Shown here: positions 1 to 12,993 of the stretch, in pieces
Position numbering within the stretch: position 1 is the first letter of the stretch
Layout: each line of letters opens with the position of its first letter
Source of the DNA: Trichoplax adhaerens
Lineage: Eukaryota > Placozoa > Uniplacotomia > Trichoplacea > Trichoplacidae
Direction: 5' to 3'
Length of the DNA stretch: 64,000 nt
NCBI RefSeq assembly: GCF_000150275.1
Contig: NW_002060946.1
Span: 6,615,855-6,679,854 of the forward strand
Position numbers and translations under genes: made by a program
Notes under the pieces: model-generated
What the model saw: only the letters and a program-made list of their open reading frames with translations
What the model was told of the DNA's origin: nothing
Database searches by the model: none

Positions 1-3000
1 CATCCATTAATAAATTTAAACTTTAATATCCAATACGAACTTAACGCATAAACTATAACAGAATAAAACTGATATGTGTAAAAGAAATAAGCTCCAATCC
101 ATTGTCATCGGTACAATATGTTAATTAATATCTACCTGTGAATTCGATCTATTTAAAACGAAAATGAGTCCCATGTTATAGCGGTTTCATTATAATAGAC
201 TACAATTAGTCAGTAATAATTTTGAGCATTTTCTGATAGACACTTATCTTTATGCTGGAAAGATCTACATTTCAAAGTGCTATTTTTGCACTAAGATATA
301 TTGAGCATTAGTTTAAACTTAGTTAGTCATGAATTCTTCTCAGTTACAGTAATCTTCTAGTCAATATTACTATATTAAGGAGTGATAATTATACCTATAG
401 GTAATATTATGATATGAGAACCATACTAAAACATAAAAATTACATCCAGATAATTAATATCTAAGAAGGTGCTCAAATATCGTTTAATATTTGCCTAAAT
501 GCAAAAGTATATTTTAAAAATCGTATCCAAACTACGTGGAACAATATCGTACAATGCAAGGTGACCCATAAATCATTCTTATAAATGGTAACGGCATACA
601 AGCTCTCACTTAAATCAGACTTTATGATCAAATTGAATAATTACCTTTACATTTATTTATTTTATTCATTCTTTCCTACAATATTAGTTTTCTATTATTA
701 ACTTTACTCTTGGTGATAGTCTGTAGTCAGAGTAATACAACAATTTGCACATTCAAGATATCTGGCAGCGTAATTCTATCAGATAATATCTATAAGATAG
801 TACTCGTGCAGCTATAGCCTTTGTAAAGAAATTTTAATTTGGAAATCATTACCAGTAGCTATGTTGAGAAATTCTCAATCTATAGCTAAAGCCTAAGGAT
901 TCTTTGGACAAGATTCACCAGCTAGATGCAAAGATGTTACGTAGTAAACCATGGGCACCAGAGTAACGTAAATGCTACTCTAGAGAAAGATCAAATACCG
1001 TAAGTTATATCACTTTTGCGCCCGCAATCCTCTAAATTTCAAATACATTATGACAGCATCTGGGATACATAGCAGTGTTGTAAATTTAATAATCTCGTTA
1101 CAGCATAAAATTGCCACAATTTAAACTCTGTGACAAGGAAAAGTAAAGTAAAAGTCTATAAGTAACTACTGATTTAAATGTTCTTATACTAAACGTTAAA
1201 TACACAGAGTTAAGTACCGTACAGATAAAAGTTCTGTTAGCATAGACACATCTACCACTTTCACAACTTAACTCCACTCAAAATTTCCCGTTTATATAGG
1301 AACCGTCAAATTTTTAAACAACAATATTATTTTTTTATTATACCTTACCATAAAAGACATCTCGAACTGAGATATTTATTACATAGCTTTTCTATCAGTT
1401 AGCCTCTTTAGCCTATTAATCATACCTAATCTAAGTATGTATGTTGTCTAGTTCAACTATCAGTAGATAGAACTTGAATTATCTTACTACTATTTATAAG
1501 CATAATAACAATCAATATAAAATATGTAATAAACTGTCATAAACATTATTCACGTTAAGGCATTACTTATCTTATCTAGCACTACAAGTATGGATATTTT
1601 CCATATTAGCTACAACTGTACTATTAAAATATCTTGACGGTAATGTAATACCATAACAAGAATGTAGGTTCTGCGTAAAGTACATATCAAGTTTAGTACG
1701 AGTACATTACGAATACTGGCACTTAAATAGTAGGATGTTCAATATTAAAAGTTAGTTATTTCTTAGTGCCCTCAGTCGAGCAGTTACAGATGTTAAGTTT
1801 ATTCACCCTTCGAAGATTGCAAGTCCCGAGTCATCAGATAATAATTTAGGATCTACGTGTTCTCCGATGGTCATAGTTTTGATAACGTTCAGTGATATAA
1901 GGTAGTAAATAAAGTAAATTAGTATGAATTAATAGAGCAATTATCTCAGCTAATCTGATAGTCGGAGTACCTCATGAACTATCCCAGCTCCATCATTGTC
2001 AATATACACTGAACGGTAATAGTTAGAATTAATCTAACCATAACCGATCTAAAATTTAGATCGATAACAGTGTAATCAAGAGAGCATTAATGAAATGTTA
2101 ATAGAACGGTAATGATACAACAGAAAGGATGGGATAGAAATTCTTCTGGATATGGTGCTCACCATTTCGATGTAATCCCATCAATTAATTCGAAGGATTT
2201 CATATCGCAAATGTATCTAAAGAAACGATGAAGGAGTTTCTTATTAATAAATAGAAGCTCTTCAGAGCATATAACTCATCGTTTTGATTCAATCTCGTCC
2301 TTTAATTTTGAAATTATTCTACCCTAATAAATGATGTAGGAATTTCTAGAAGATCACAATATCATGTCACTTCCAAAAGAACTTAAATGTCATAATTTAA
2401 TAATGAAAACATTATAACATAACAAGTTTCCATATGGGCGTTAATTATATTATATTGTTATCGTATTTGTTAAGGGTCATGCAAATACCATAGAATAGAA
2501 GACTGGTATTGTTAATAGAATAAAGCTAATATATTAACAACGACTAGTCTTAAAATTACTGTAGTAAGTAAATATAATTGTCATATCTATTCATTGATGC
2601 TGGTCTGCATTCCATTCCACCTATTTTATGCTAGATATAACATGATTAATAATTATTATGATACACTAATGCAATTCGCCATATATCATATAGATAAAAG
2701 TACGCTAACAAAGTCTACGTACTGTATTATATCCGGATTTGCTAACAATAGCAAATAGATAACAGAGCAACAAGTTCTTTATTCCTGTATATAACATTAA
2801 TTAGCCCAGAGATTCAAATGAAGATAAAATCAGTAAATTTATTAAACAGAAGAATGAGACGACAACTTAATAGTGTATATCTATTAGATCCGCTACAATC
2901 TCACAACACAATTCGTGCAATCTACGTAAATACTACATCATTCTTGCCTAACATCTACAGATATGCATTCAGAATGATGTTCTTAACAAAATTGAATCTA

Positions 3001-3289
3001 CGATGCTGTCTATTGTCGTTTTTTAACTTTAATCATATAGTTTTATTCATAACAATCATTTAAAACCAATCTGTTTAATACTCCACAAGGGAATATCAGC
3101 ATATTCATTATTTATCAAAATTATCCTAGACTCTTGGTTCTTTAAACAATCTACGGTTAGCAACTAAATAATTACTATTGATATCTTATTAATTCGAGGC
3201 CGTTTCAATTATTATAAACACCAAAGAGACCAAAGGATTCTGATTTAATGGATTAAATTTCTATTCAACGCTATTCTGTCGATGCTTTC
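1..3289. other. Gene-free AT-rich stretch
   Basis: I see no supportable gene here. The longest frame (81 codons from 2818) has no domain, no splice context and strongly AT-driven composition, so I treat it as chance. A short block at about 2768-2783 (CAACAAGTTCTTTATTC) recurs at 7968 and, with one change, at 12386. It is therefore probably the left-most trace of the tandem unit that carries the peptide genes to the right. Confidence 0.5.
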
Positions 3290-3350
3290 AACTCAAGACC
3301 CGCCTCTTTTAAAAATGATTGTCTTCTCTAGTGCATACGAGTATATAAAA
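3290..3350 (+). promoter_or_regulatory. Promoter of peptide gene copy 1 (conserved upstream box plus TATA)
   Basis: AACTCAAGACCC at 3290-3301 is followed 52 bases later by TATATAAAA at 3342-3350, about 220 bases before the ATG. The same pair occurs before copy 2 (8448-8459 and 8494-8501) with nearly the same spacing and is absent before the damaged copy 3. Conservation between otherwise diverged flanks suggests a core promoter with one upstream factor site. The factor is unknown. Confidence 0.55.
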
Positions 3351-3562
3351 CGTTCAAAAAGATCTTGAATCTCATTGCATTTGCACGCTGTATGGACACA
3401 CATTGCAAGTGTACCTGAAACGGTGAGAAATGACTATTTCGGATTAATATCCTATTTTTCCCTTTCCATACTATATCTGATTAATGAATATGGATCAAAT
3501 TTATCCAATTTTAACCTATTAACTTGTTTTAATTTAATTTTTAGAAACTGACAAGTGACGAC

Positions 3563-4459
3563 ATGAAGTTCACATTGATCTTACTCGCCTCATTCTTTCT
3601 TTTGGCGGTCTCTGTTCGTGCCGAAGAAGAACCTACAACTCTTGAAGAAATTGATGATGAAGTCAAAGATGAAGTTCCAACCGAAGAAGATGTCGATAAA
3701 GAAATCGCTAGCTTAGAGAAGGATGAATTTCCCCTACGTGAACTCGAAGACGATGATGAAATGTCTGAAGAAGACAAAGCTAGCGTAAGTTATTGAAACG
3801 CTATCCATACCATCTTTGACACTATACGATAACTTTAACTACATTTATGCTGTTTATCAAAGTATTGCCGATAGTCCTAACGCTGACTATGAATAATGTA
3901 AACTCAATCTTTAGCAATCATACAATACAGTATATTGCAACTAGGAATGCACCGTACGGTACCTTATACTTGATACCATTACTGTCAGTCCTGACTCTGA
4001 TCATAAATAGTTCATTCTCAGTCTTTAGCCATCATTAATTACTTGCTGTGATAAATCCCACCAAGTTAAGGATTTTAATTTCCAGTTTTTTCCATTTTAC
4101 GCTATACTCGTATAACACCTTCATATGATATTTTTAATGTCAATCCTTACTCTGATCATAAATAATATATTGTCAGTCTTTAGCCACATAAATTACTTGC
4201 AACTAGATATCCCTAAGTTTAGGATCTCCTTTTCTAATTTTCACCATTTTAATAGTGGGGAGGAAGTAGTCGTCGTCGTCGTCGTCGTTGGGCAGGCCGC
4301 CGTCGTCGTCGCTGGTCAAGACGCCGTCGTCGCCTTTCTATTATCCGTCGTAGTACGTTACGACAACTTCGTCGTCGATACGTCGTCCGCACCTCCATCG
4401 GTAGTGGAGTAGCTAGACGCCGTCGTCGCCGCTGGTGGGGAAAGAAAAACCAACATTAG
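3563..4459 (+). CDS. Secreted cationic peptide precursor, copy 1 (arminin-like architecture)
   Basis: Two exons: 3563-3784 and 4256-4459. The GTAAGT donor follows codon 74, the acceptor is TTTTAATAG, and the intron is phase 0. The product is about 141 residues. Residues 1-20 are a signal peptide (MKFTLILLAS start, ending VRA). Residues 21-74 are acidic, with 27 Asp/Glu against 5 Lys/Arg. Exon 2 gives 67 residues with 29 Arg, 2 Lys, 5 Trp and no acidic residue, arranged as runs of 5-6 Arg separated by Trp (RRRRRRW, RRRRRW). An acidic propiece masking a basic mature peptide is the known plan of Hydra arminins and several animal host-defence peptides. Relationship to arminins by descent is inference. 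There is no classic dibasic site before exon 2, so the maturation cut is unclear. A polyadenylation signal AATAAA lies at 4662-4667. The gene is the left-most of a tandem family. Confidence 0.72.
3785..4255 (+). repeat. Intron of copy 1 expanded by internal repeats
   Basis: This intron is 471 bases, while those of copies 2 and 3 are 157 and 158. The excess comes from about three diverged copies of one segment, starting near 3874, 3985 and 4139. Each contains a version of CTCTGATCATAAATA and CAGTCTTTAGCCA. The repeats lie wholly inside the intron and do not alter the coding phase. Confidence 0.55.
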
Positions 4460-5740
4460 GAACCTCTTTCTAAAGCTCAAAGAATAAGACAATTTGTCAG
4501 CGTGAATAGCTTTATGGTAGACACGATAGCAATTAGTCGATAAAGATAAAAGATGATACTATAAGCAATTAGACTGTATTTAGGATAGATAATTAATTTG
4601 TATTTACGATTCGAGCAAAGTAGGTGCTATTCTTTGTGCACAGAATTCTTCGAAGCTCAATAATAAAACTGTAACTGGCAATATTCACCTATTAGTAGCA
4701 ACTTTATTGCGCTCAACATCTTAAGAGATGAAATAAGCTAAAAGCGTTTGTCTTGAAATTATCTTTCAATTAAATGCTACATGACTTTGTTTAGTAGTGT
4801 AGGAGCGTTTGCATAAATATTCATCTGGCGGCAACGTCCTTCGAGTATACCTAACAGCTATGCCGATAAATTGGACTAAAAATATCCGTCATGAGACCAC
4901 TTTCAGCTTAGCATGATTCTACTCTTTAGTGCTATAAAATTTATATAACAGCAGCTACTCGATGCTCCTTGCAATCATAATTATATAATAGTAAATTGTG
5001 TGATAAACAGACTAGTTTACACTGGATATCATCTACTAATGTACATAGTGAGCATTGTTACTGCAAGTTACTATCCATCATAAACGTATATGGCCATTAT
5101 CATTCGAATGAAAGCACAGCATCAATGACAGTAGGCTCTAAATAAAAGCCACAATAAACTAATCGTCAAATAGAATATCATTATCCACAAAGTATATGTT
5201 AATCAACAGCTAGATAATCATCTCATGGTTGCAAAACTTGAAATGCAAGAAGGTTTACTAATTTAGGAGTCAAAAACTGGTATTTAGTCCTAAAGACTAT
5301 GCCCTTGCAATGAACAAGTTGATAATAACCTCTTCGTAAAATAATACTATATTAGTGATAGCAGTAACTTAAGAAAAAATTTATTTACATTTCTGATATC
5401 AAAATAGTTCGGCATAAAACGTCTCGATGTATACTAAATGTTAGGATGATTCTGAAGGTCGATATTAGAAAATTGATAGACTTTACGACCTAAACGGTAG
5501 TATGCTTGGGGATATAATCCATCATTTCATAACATGGCTTTAATGCTATGTTACAACAGGAGATTCGAAAGTAACTATGGTAACGAACAAATTTCCATTA
5601 TGAAATGCACCGATAGCTCCATTGTTAAGATTAACTTTAAATTTAATCGAATGAAAAAATTTACAGCTTACGCCATATATCAGGGTAGAAAGTCTTCAGA
5701 ATATACTGTACAATGTAATAGAAAATGTAGTCCTTAAAAA
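4460..5740. other. 3' flank of copy 1, no gene seen
   Basis: This stretch holds the 3' UTR and AATAAA signal of copy 1 and then noncoding DNA. A 67-codon frame at 5534-5737 has no recognisable feature and I do not support it as a gene. Confidence 0.45.
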
Positions 5741-5880
5741 CCTTAATTTGATTTTTTTCTACCTTTTCGAAGATCGATCTAAATTGTTATCCTATATTTT
5801 AAGTAGAGCTTACCTATTTTTACACATGTGTGAATGTATATGATAATTATTAGTGATCATTGAGCTTACATCTAATCATA

Positions 5881-6245
5881 AAACTTCTTCCTTTACTAGA
5901 TTTTATTTCCTAGCGGTTAAGGATTTGTCGTGTTTTTGAGCTTTCGAATTCAGGCAAACCTTGCCACTTACAAATCTTTTTTTATACAAGATTTTATTGT
6001 TTGCAGTTTAAGTACGGTACTTGTCACCCTTTGAACCCTTCGAATCAAGTCTAACCTTACCACTCAGAGAGCTTCTTTCTAGACAAGATTTTATTGTTAG
6101 CGATTAAGGATTTATCATTCTTTTGAACTACAAATTATGTCAAACTCTACCACTTACAAACCTTCTTTCTACGTAATACTCTTACTGTTTGAGGTTAAGA
6201 ATCTGTCATTTTTTTTTAACTTTCGAATTAAGTCAAACCTTTCCC
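5881..6245. repeat. Tandem repeat, about 91 bp unit, four copies
   Basis: Four diverged copies start near 5885, 5980, 6070 and 6163. Each runs through versions of CTTCTTTCTA, GATTTTATTGTT, GGTTAAGGATTTGTCA, TTTCGAATTAAGTCAAACC and CCACTTACAAA. The equivalent place in the next 4.3 kb unit (about 11265-11350) has only about one copy, so the array expanded in this unit or collapsed in the other. Confidence 0.65.
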
Positions 6246-8447
6246 CGACCTAGCGTTTTATTATTGCTGATTAAGTTTATTACGGTTTAATATGAGTTTC
6301 AAAGTACTTAGATGGGTAGTATAATTTTATTTTAGTAAACCTGACTGTTTTGTATCATTACGTTGTAATTTTTAGTGCTGTGCAACATGTCACCGATATC
6401 CTTTACTAGTGTCCTCTACAGAGAGCAGTAACCGTTAAGATTTACTATTCAGTCATTATATTTTAATTAGTGTACTACGACATATTTAGCTGATTCCAGC
6501 GATTACAAATCATTTATTAATAAATTCCAATTACTTATAATTCATAGATTAGAGTATATGGCATTGGAACATAATACGACGAAATGGCAATATCTTGTAG
6601 GTTGTATAATCGCTGAAAATATTTTTCTGATGCTACTGTCTATTCAATTCGAATATTGCTCATGAAATCAAGAGTGACAGCCAGGCAGTTTTATTCGATA
6701 ATAGCAACGGCATGTCAATTCGATAGTAGCATATAATTCCACAAATCAAATTGTAAGTTCAGAGAAATTCATGCTCTGTAACATTTAAAGTTTTTCTATT
6801 CGCGAATGTTACTCTGCAACGTAACAATCCAAAATAGACGCGGGTCTTGGCAATAATCTAACTATTGCTACATAAAAATGCGTACGTAAACGACCCGCAA
6901 CGAAAATTCCCTTTTATTTTACAATCCAACCGCATTGATACTCATCGAACTGACAACCTATAGTATTGGTATTGCCGTTTGTAATGACACGCCATATGAC
7001 TATCTCATTAAAACACAGAACTTATATATACGAACGTAACAGTGAATAAAGCTTGAAACAAATTGACTAGATTAATTCAACTATTGAGTAAATACTAACT
7101 TATTACAGGTTTATAATATCACTACACCCATATTAAAACAAAGTTTCAAAATTATAATGCCTATGTTATCCTATGCGATAGGCTTATGGTTGACTTAATT
7201 AGCAGCTGTAATTTGTAAATGTTGAACAGCTCAAATATAATCATACGATTATTGCACCACACATTTTTTGGCTGAAGATAAAATCTTTAACCAAATAAAA
7301 ATTTGAACTGATGATTCAATGAAAGTAAATAAGATTAAACATACAGTAACATTCAAGAGGGATAATAAGAGAATATTATAAAGTTAGCGAGAACATTTGA
7401 TATTGCTATTTCTGTTGCAAGAAGCTCGAGAATTCACATGACATTAGCCAGTCGTCATTTCAGTGAAAGGATATCCTTATGTAGTTATTTTATTTTATTG
7501 CTTTAAGTACTGTGCCGAGAGATTGATAGTAATATGAAACAAGCTAGCTGACACTGTGACGAAAAATAGGCCGTTATACTGAATAAAATTTAGGATAACG
7601 AATTATAATAAGCCATAAAGAACTATAGTATTATGTGATAGCTTACATTCGATGGAGCAATTTTTAGATAATTTTATAAGAATTATTCGAAAATACAAGG
7701 TTTTAATATAATGATTGGTATTTATTATGGGTTTGATTCACAGTTTTTACCATTCAGACGCATCGAATGAAAGAGATCGCATTATACATACAGTACATGG
7801 TAAGGTTTTACACCTCTTTGCTAATTGCATAATTTTTAGCTTAAATCAATATTGGTTGGTGGAGGTTGAAAGTAAAAGCATAAACCCGCTCACAGCCCAT
7901 ATCCACGTCGGTGGTCTCATGAGATTACCTTACATTATAAACTAGCATGACTAAAGTTAACATAACAACAAGTTCTTTATTCTTTTACGTTTATAATTCC
8001 TGAGAAATTGTATAATTATCGAAAAGTAAGTAAATATATGTATTATGTTTATCCTTTTATTCCATTACGCTGAATACCAGACTGCACATCGAAAGTAAGC
8101 TACTTTCTACGTCAATCTACTATTCCTATACCTATATAAATACAAATAGATTAAATGCGAGTAAAAGTGATAATACTAGTACATGAATTGTATATATCAG
8201 GAGAAGACTTTCAAGCTGACTATTTTAAATTGACGTACGGGATATTAACATTTTAAAATTTATCAACACACTCTATCGATCATTTATTAAATTAATATTT
8301 CATTCATGGCTAAGCACCAGATAACATGATAATTAATAACAGCAATTCTATTCTTTACCATATCAACGATCCTACAATAACCTATTGTATCAAGTTATTG
8401 CTGTACAACTAATTGAAATCAATTCAAGTTTCCCAGTTAATGTACTT

Positions 8448-8501
8448 AACTCAAGACCCTCCTTCTTCAGCATTTATTATCTGCGCGAGTGCATATATAT
8501 A
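8448..8501 (+). promoter_or_regulatory. Promoter of peptide gene copy 2
   Basis: AACTCAAGACCC at 8448-8459 and TATATATA at 8494-8501, about 206 bases before the ATG, mirror the pair before copy 1. Downstream CCTGCATTACC and the copy 1 sequence CATTGCATTTGC may mark the start region, but that match is weak. Confidence 0.5.
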
Positions 8502-8699
8502 GCCATAACGTTCCTGCATTACCATAGAACTCATTAAACGTGCTAGGTGTTTAAAGAAGCCATCTTGATACGGTACGGAAAATCATTGCAGTTAAAAATC
8601 GGATTTTTTGTTATCATAACTTAATCAGCCAGCACCCAAACATATTACAACAATTTTAACAAATTAATCCGTATTCGTTTAGTAATTAGAACTAACAAC

Positions 8700-9228
8700 A
8701 TGAAGTTCACGTTGATCTTACTTGCATCACTTCTCTTCTTGGCCATCGCTGGACATGCCGAGAAAGAAGAACCTACAATTATTGAAGAATTGAAAGATGA
8801 AGCTCCAGTAGAAGATGAGGAGGGCGAAGTAGCCGAAAAAGAAGATGAGATCGAATCTCTCGAGAACGAATTTCAAGTAAAAGAAGAGGACGAACAGCCT
8901 GAAGAAGCTAAAGCGGCTAATGTAAGTTATTGATAAATTCTTCATTTTGTCTTTAATCTTGTATCTTATAAAGACTATTCTGTTAACATCAAACGATAAA
9001 TAATGCTAGTGATAAACTTTACTAAAATTAATTTAAGATTTCTTTCAATTTTTTACTTCAAATTCATCATTTTAACAGTCGAGACGCCGTCATCCCTGGC
9101 AAGATAACCGCTACTGGTTCGATTATCGCTCCCAGAACAGTTGGACCAGACGCCGTCGCCGCTTTCGCTATAACAGGCGTCGTTTCTCTGGAAAAAAAGC
9201 TAAAATTTTAAATAGCTTCTTCAAATAA
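8700..9228 (+). CDS. Secreted cationic peptide precursor, copy 2
   Basis: Two exons: 8700-8921 and 9079-9228. The donor is GTAAGT, the acceptor TTTTAACAG, and the intron is phase 0 and 157 bases long. The product is about 123 residues. The signal peptide (MKFTLILLAS, ending GHA) is almost identical to that of copy 1. The acidic propiece has 25 Asp/Glu against 5 Lys within 54 residues. Exon 2 encodes 49 residues with 14 Arg, 4 Lys, 3 Trp and several Tyr/Phe, net about +16. It aligns only loosely with the exon 2 product of copy 1, while exon 1 aligns over its whole length. The signal AATAAA lies at 9390-9395. The contrast between a conserved prepro region and a divergent mature region is typical of fast-evolving defence peptides. 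The function is inferred from architecture only. Confidence 0.72.
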
Positions 9229-9239
9229 AAGGATAAAAC

Positions 9240-12200
9240 AACTTGTAGACTTTAATGGCTGAAGATAGACACAGTAGTGATTCATAGAAATTATAATATA
9301 AGTTTAGCAGCATGGAGAATAGCAGATCTTTTAAATCTTGAAGTAAATTGTTAGTATTCTTGATTATCTACTATTTTCACAATATAAGCAATAAAACTGA
9401 AATTTAAAACATCTGCTTGCATAAAAAATCAATGTAATCTATTTTTATTGCAAGTGATTGACTAAATAGTAATCATCAGACGGCCGTGCACTATAGAATT
9501 CTTTCATGAAATTAATATAAAATAGTTCGCATGTAAAACGGTTAGATATGCTTTACTCTTCAAAATCATAATCTATAAAAATATAAAATGCAATTAATCT
9601 ACTTTATGAATAGAACTGATTACCTTTAAATTCGATTTTAACGCCAATAGAGCAATTCCCTTATGTGATACAACAATAAATAATACCGAAAATAGTTTTA
9701 AAGCATAACGTACAGTAGGTACATTGACACGTCCGTCCGCTAAAGATCTTAACTTTATCTTTACTCATGAAATTGTCCAAAACAACTGCGAAATGAGATA
9801 ACGATACTTACCCATGTCAATTTTAGAGTTAGAGTGTGATACTGAACTAATTTTGCTACTCAAGTATTGTAGTAGTTCCAGCTAATTACAGTAGTAATTG
9901 AAGTGCGATAGCATCAAGAAGTAGAATAGTCTACTTTACTTATAAGGTAATTTCACGATTACTGATGATGAAACGGTGTACTTATACTATTCCAACTATG
10001 TGTGTATGAGGCTGCAGTAGTCGGCATATAAGGTGATGTTTTTGTGTAATTTCTTAATATATCTGTTAGATAATGTGAATTGTTATCGTGGAGACGAAGT
10101 CGATTATTCGGTTTATCTTCGCCACTTTCGATTGTTATTATGAGAGAGGAAAGTAGATTCTTCTCTGTCCATTAATAAACGGATACTTTTATGATTAAAT
10201 ACGGTGTTTGCCTGATCTTGTGTCACGTTAGAGATTTGCTCAATTTTAATAATTCAGATTTTGAGTTGGACGATTGCGAACCCAAAGGGTTGTAAAACCC
10301 AAGCACTACAAGTACCGTCTTTATAAGTGGGAAACGATAGCAGTAAAGTTTTACATAAGGTCAATAACGTATTTATACATTTAAAAAGTGAAAGTAAGCG
10401 ATCACAAATTAAATATTATTACTGCGTAATAATTTACGTGTTGAGCAACTACTATGGTATTTTGTAACCATATTTTCATCATACAACAGAGATACATTGC
10501 AGATTATCATAATGTAAACCATGGCTATTCTGAAAGGTTGCAAGCTTCATGAAAAGAAACATCTGCATGCAATATCGAAAAAAGTTGTTACAGTTCGGTA
10601 TATCGTGATGAGATAGAGCTACGGTTACCTCACGAGGTACTCCAACTATCAGATAGCTGATATGCTCGACCTACCGACTCACAACAACTTGGTAGTCTTC
10701 GGTCCAGTTACAGTAAGTAATACTCTCATTCTCTATTAACTAAACTGCCCATAACCGCGAGCTAAAAGTAATTCAATGCACATGAATCCTAGGTTATTGC
10801 ATGGCGATGCAGGACTTATAATAATCTCCGAGAAGAAATTTAACTTACTAATCGTACATGCTCGACTACGAACTCTGAGGAAACAGCTGACTCCCGAATG
10901 TTTGACTACTATACTATTTAAATAAAAGTATTAACACGTAGTAGATTAACATAATGCAAACCATGGCTATTCTAAAAACTTTAAACTTCATGCAAATAAG
11001 TATCAGTATGCAATATCGAAAGAAGTAAATAATCATAATAAATAGCATTCTGATATTATAAGTCAGTAGATGAATAATAAAGTTACATGATATAATAAAA
11101 TGTACATGAAAGTCTTAACTCGATTTTCCCAATCTGTCTAAAGACAGATCTAAATTTTTATCCTATATTAGAAGTAGAAATTACTGATTTCTATATACGC
11201 GTATACATACTTGATTTTCAGTTATTAGCTACGTTTAAGTTTGTGTATTTAGACAGAAACATTCCTTCTATACAAGATTTTATTGTTAGCATTGCAATAT
11301 TCGTAATTTCTTCCGTTTTCGCATTAAATCAAAACGTTACCACTACCTAACGTTTTATTGCTGATAAGTCTTTATAGCATTGAACTGTAAAATATTTAGG
11401 TGGATAATATAATTTACTGTTTATTGGTCTTGATTACCATGTGAAATCATTAAGTTTCAATTTTCAATTTTTTCGTTTTGGGTAGGGTGCTATGCAGGTT
11501 GTTTTCCCGTACTAGTATACCCTACAGAAAGCAATAGCCGCTATGGTTTACCATCTAATCTTTATATTTTAATTATAAAAATTACGTAATAGGAGTAAGT
11601 AAGATTAAACATACATTAACAGCTAAGAGGGGCAAATATGAGAATATTACCAATTAGGGAATGCGTTTGCTATTGCTTTTGCCAGGAACTCGAGAATTCA
11701 CATAACATTAACCAACTGTCATTTCAACGAACGAATATCGTTATGTAATCATTTCAGCTCTTTGCTGTAAGCACTGGGTGTAGAGAGATTAACAGTAATA
11801 TGAAACAAGCTAGCCAACACTGTATCACAAAAAAAATAGTCTGTTATACTCGGTAAAGTTAGAACAACGAATTATAATAAGCCGTAGAGAACTATAGTAT
11901 TATGTGATCCTTAACATTCGATATAGCAATTTTGGGATCGATTTTGTAAAAATTGCTCGAAAATACATGATTTTGATATAATATTTAGTATTTAGCACGC
12001 GTTTAATTCATATTTTTTACTACTCAGACATATCGAATAAAAGAGATCGTATTGTACACGCAGCACATTGTGAAGTTTTCACACATCATTGCTGATTGCA
12101 TGATTTCTAGCTTAAATTAATAATGGTTCGTGGTGTTGAAAGTAAAATATAAACCCGCTCGTACCGTAAGAATCCCTAACCTTTACCACTATATCACTAA

Positions 12201-12990
12201 TAAGGTTAAATATTTATTTCCATTTTAATAATGTAAAGATGAAACTCATTATAAACTGCAATATATATTTACCGAAAAATTAAAACAACGTTACCGTAAC
12301 TGATATATGTACCCCACATCCACGTCGATGGTCTCATAGATCATCTTGCACGGTGGACTAATTTGACTAAACTTAACATAACAACAAGTTGTTTATTCTT
12401 TTACGCTACTGATTCCTGGGAAAACTGTATAATTAACAAATAGAAAGTAAACGTTAGTATTGTGTCTATCCGTTTATTCTATTTCGCTGAATATAGAATT
12501 CCGTATCGAAAGTAATTTAATATTTATATCGTTCTGACATTCCTGTACCTATAGAATAAAAACAGATTAAGTACAAGTAACAGCGATAAAACTACTACAT
12601 AAACTGTATATATCATGATAAGATTTTCGAACTGACTATCTTTAATTGTCATACCGGAATACTAACATTTGAAAATTTGTTAACATCCTCTATCCAATAG
12701 TTTTTTATAATTGATATTTCACTCATGGCTGGCCATCGGATAATATAATAATTAAGTAACAGTGATTTAATTCTTTGCCACCTTCATTATTCTACAGTAA
12801 TCTATTATATCAAGCTATTACTCTATAACTTATTCGAATTAATTTAAAGAAGAAGCTATCTTGATACGGTTAGGAAATCTTTTTCAGTTAAATATCGTAT
12901 TTTTATTATCATAACTTTATCAGCTACAACAGAAAAATTACAAAAATTCTAACAAGTTAAACTGTTTTCGTTTAATAATTAGAAATCGAC
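9240..12990. other. Inter-gene part of the tandem unit, no gene seen
   Basis: This is the 3' flank of copy 2 followed by the 5' flank of copy 3, duplicated elsewhere in the array. A local direct duplication (about 440-base offset) of the ACCATGGCTATTC block is present at 10513 and 10952. About 150 bases at 12161-12312 have no counterpart in the matching flank of copy 2. No open frame longer than 60 codons is supportable. Confidence 0.5.
12161..12312. mobile_element. About 150 bp insertion present in one tandem unit only
   Basis: In the unit upstream of copy 2 the sequence AAACCCGCTC (near 7890) runs almost directly into ATATCCACGTCGGTGG. In the unit upstream of copy 3 the same flanks are separated by about 150 bases beginning GTACCGTAAG and ending ATATATGTAC. 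I see no clear terminal inverted repeats, so it could be an insertion here or a deletion in the other unit. Confidence 0.35.
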
Positions 12991-12993
12991 AAT

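Noticed and set aside
4125-4412. Valine-rich frame across the second exon of peptide gene copy 1
   Set aside because: It is the same CGT-repeat DNA read one base out of phase (GTC = Val). The splice-consistent frame gives the Arg-rich peptide.
7715-7945. A 76-codon frame in the tandem unit
   Set aside because: The aligned segment in the sister unit near 12000-12340 is broken by substitutions and an insertion, so no coding constraint is visible.
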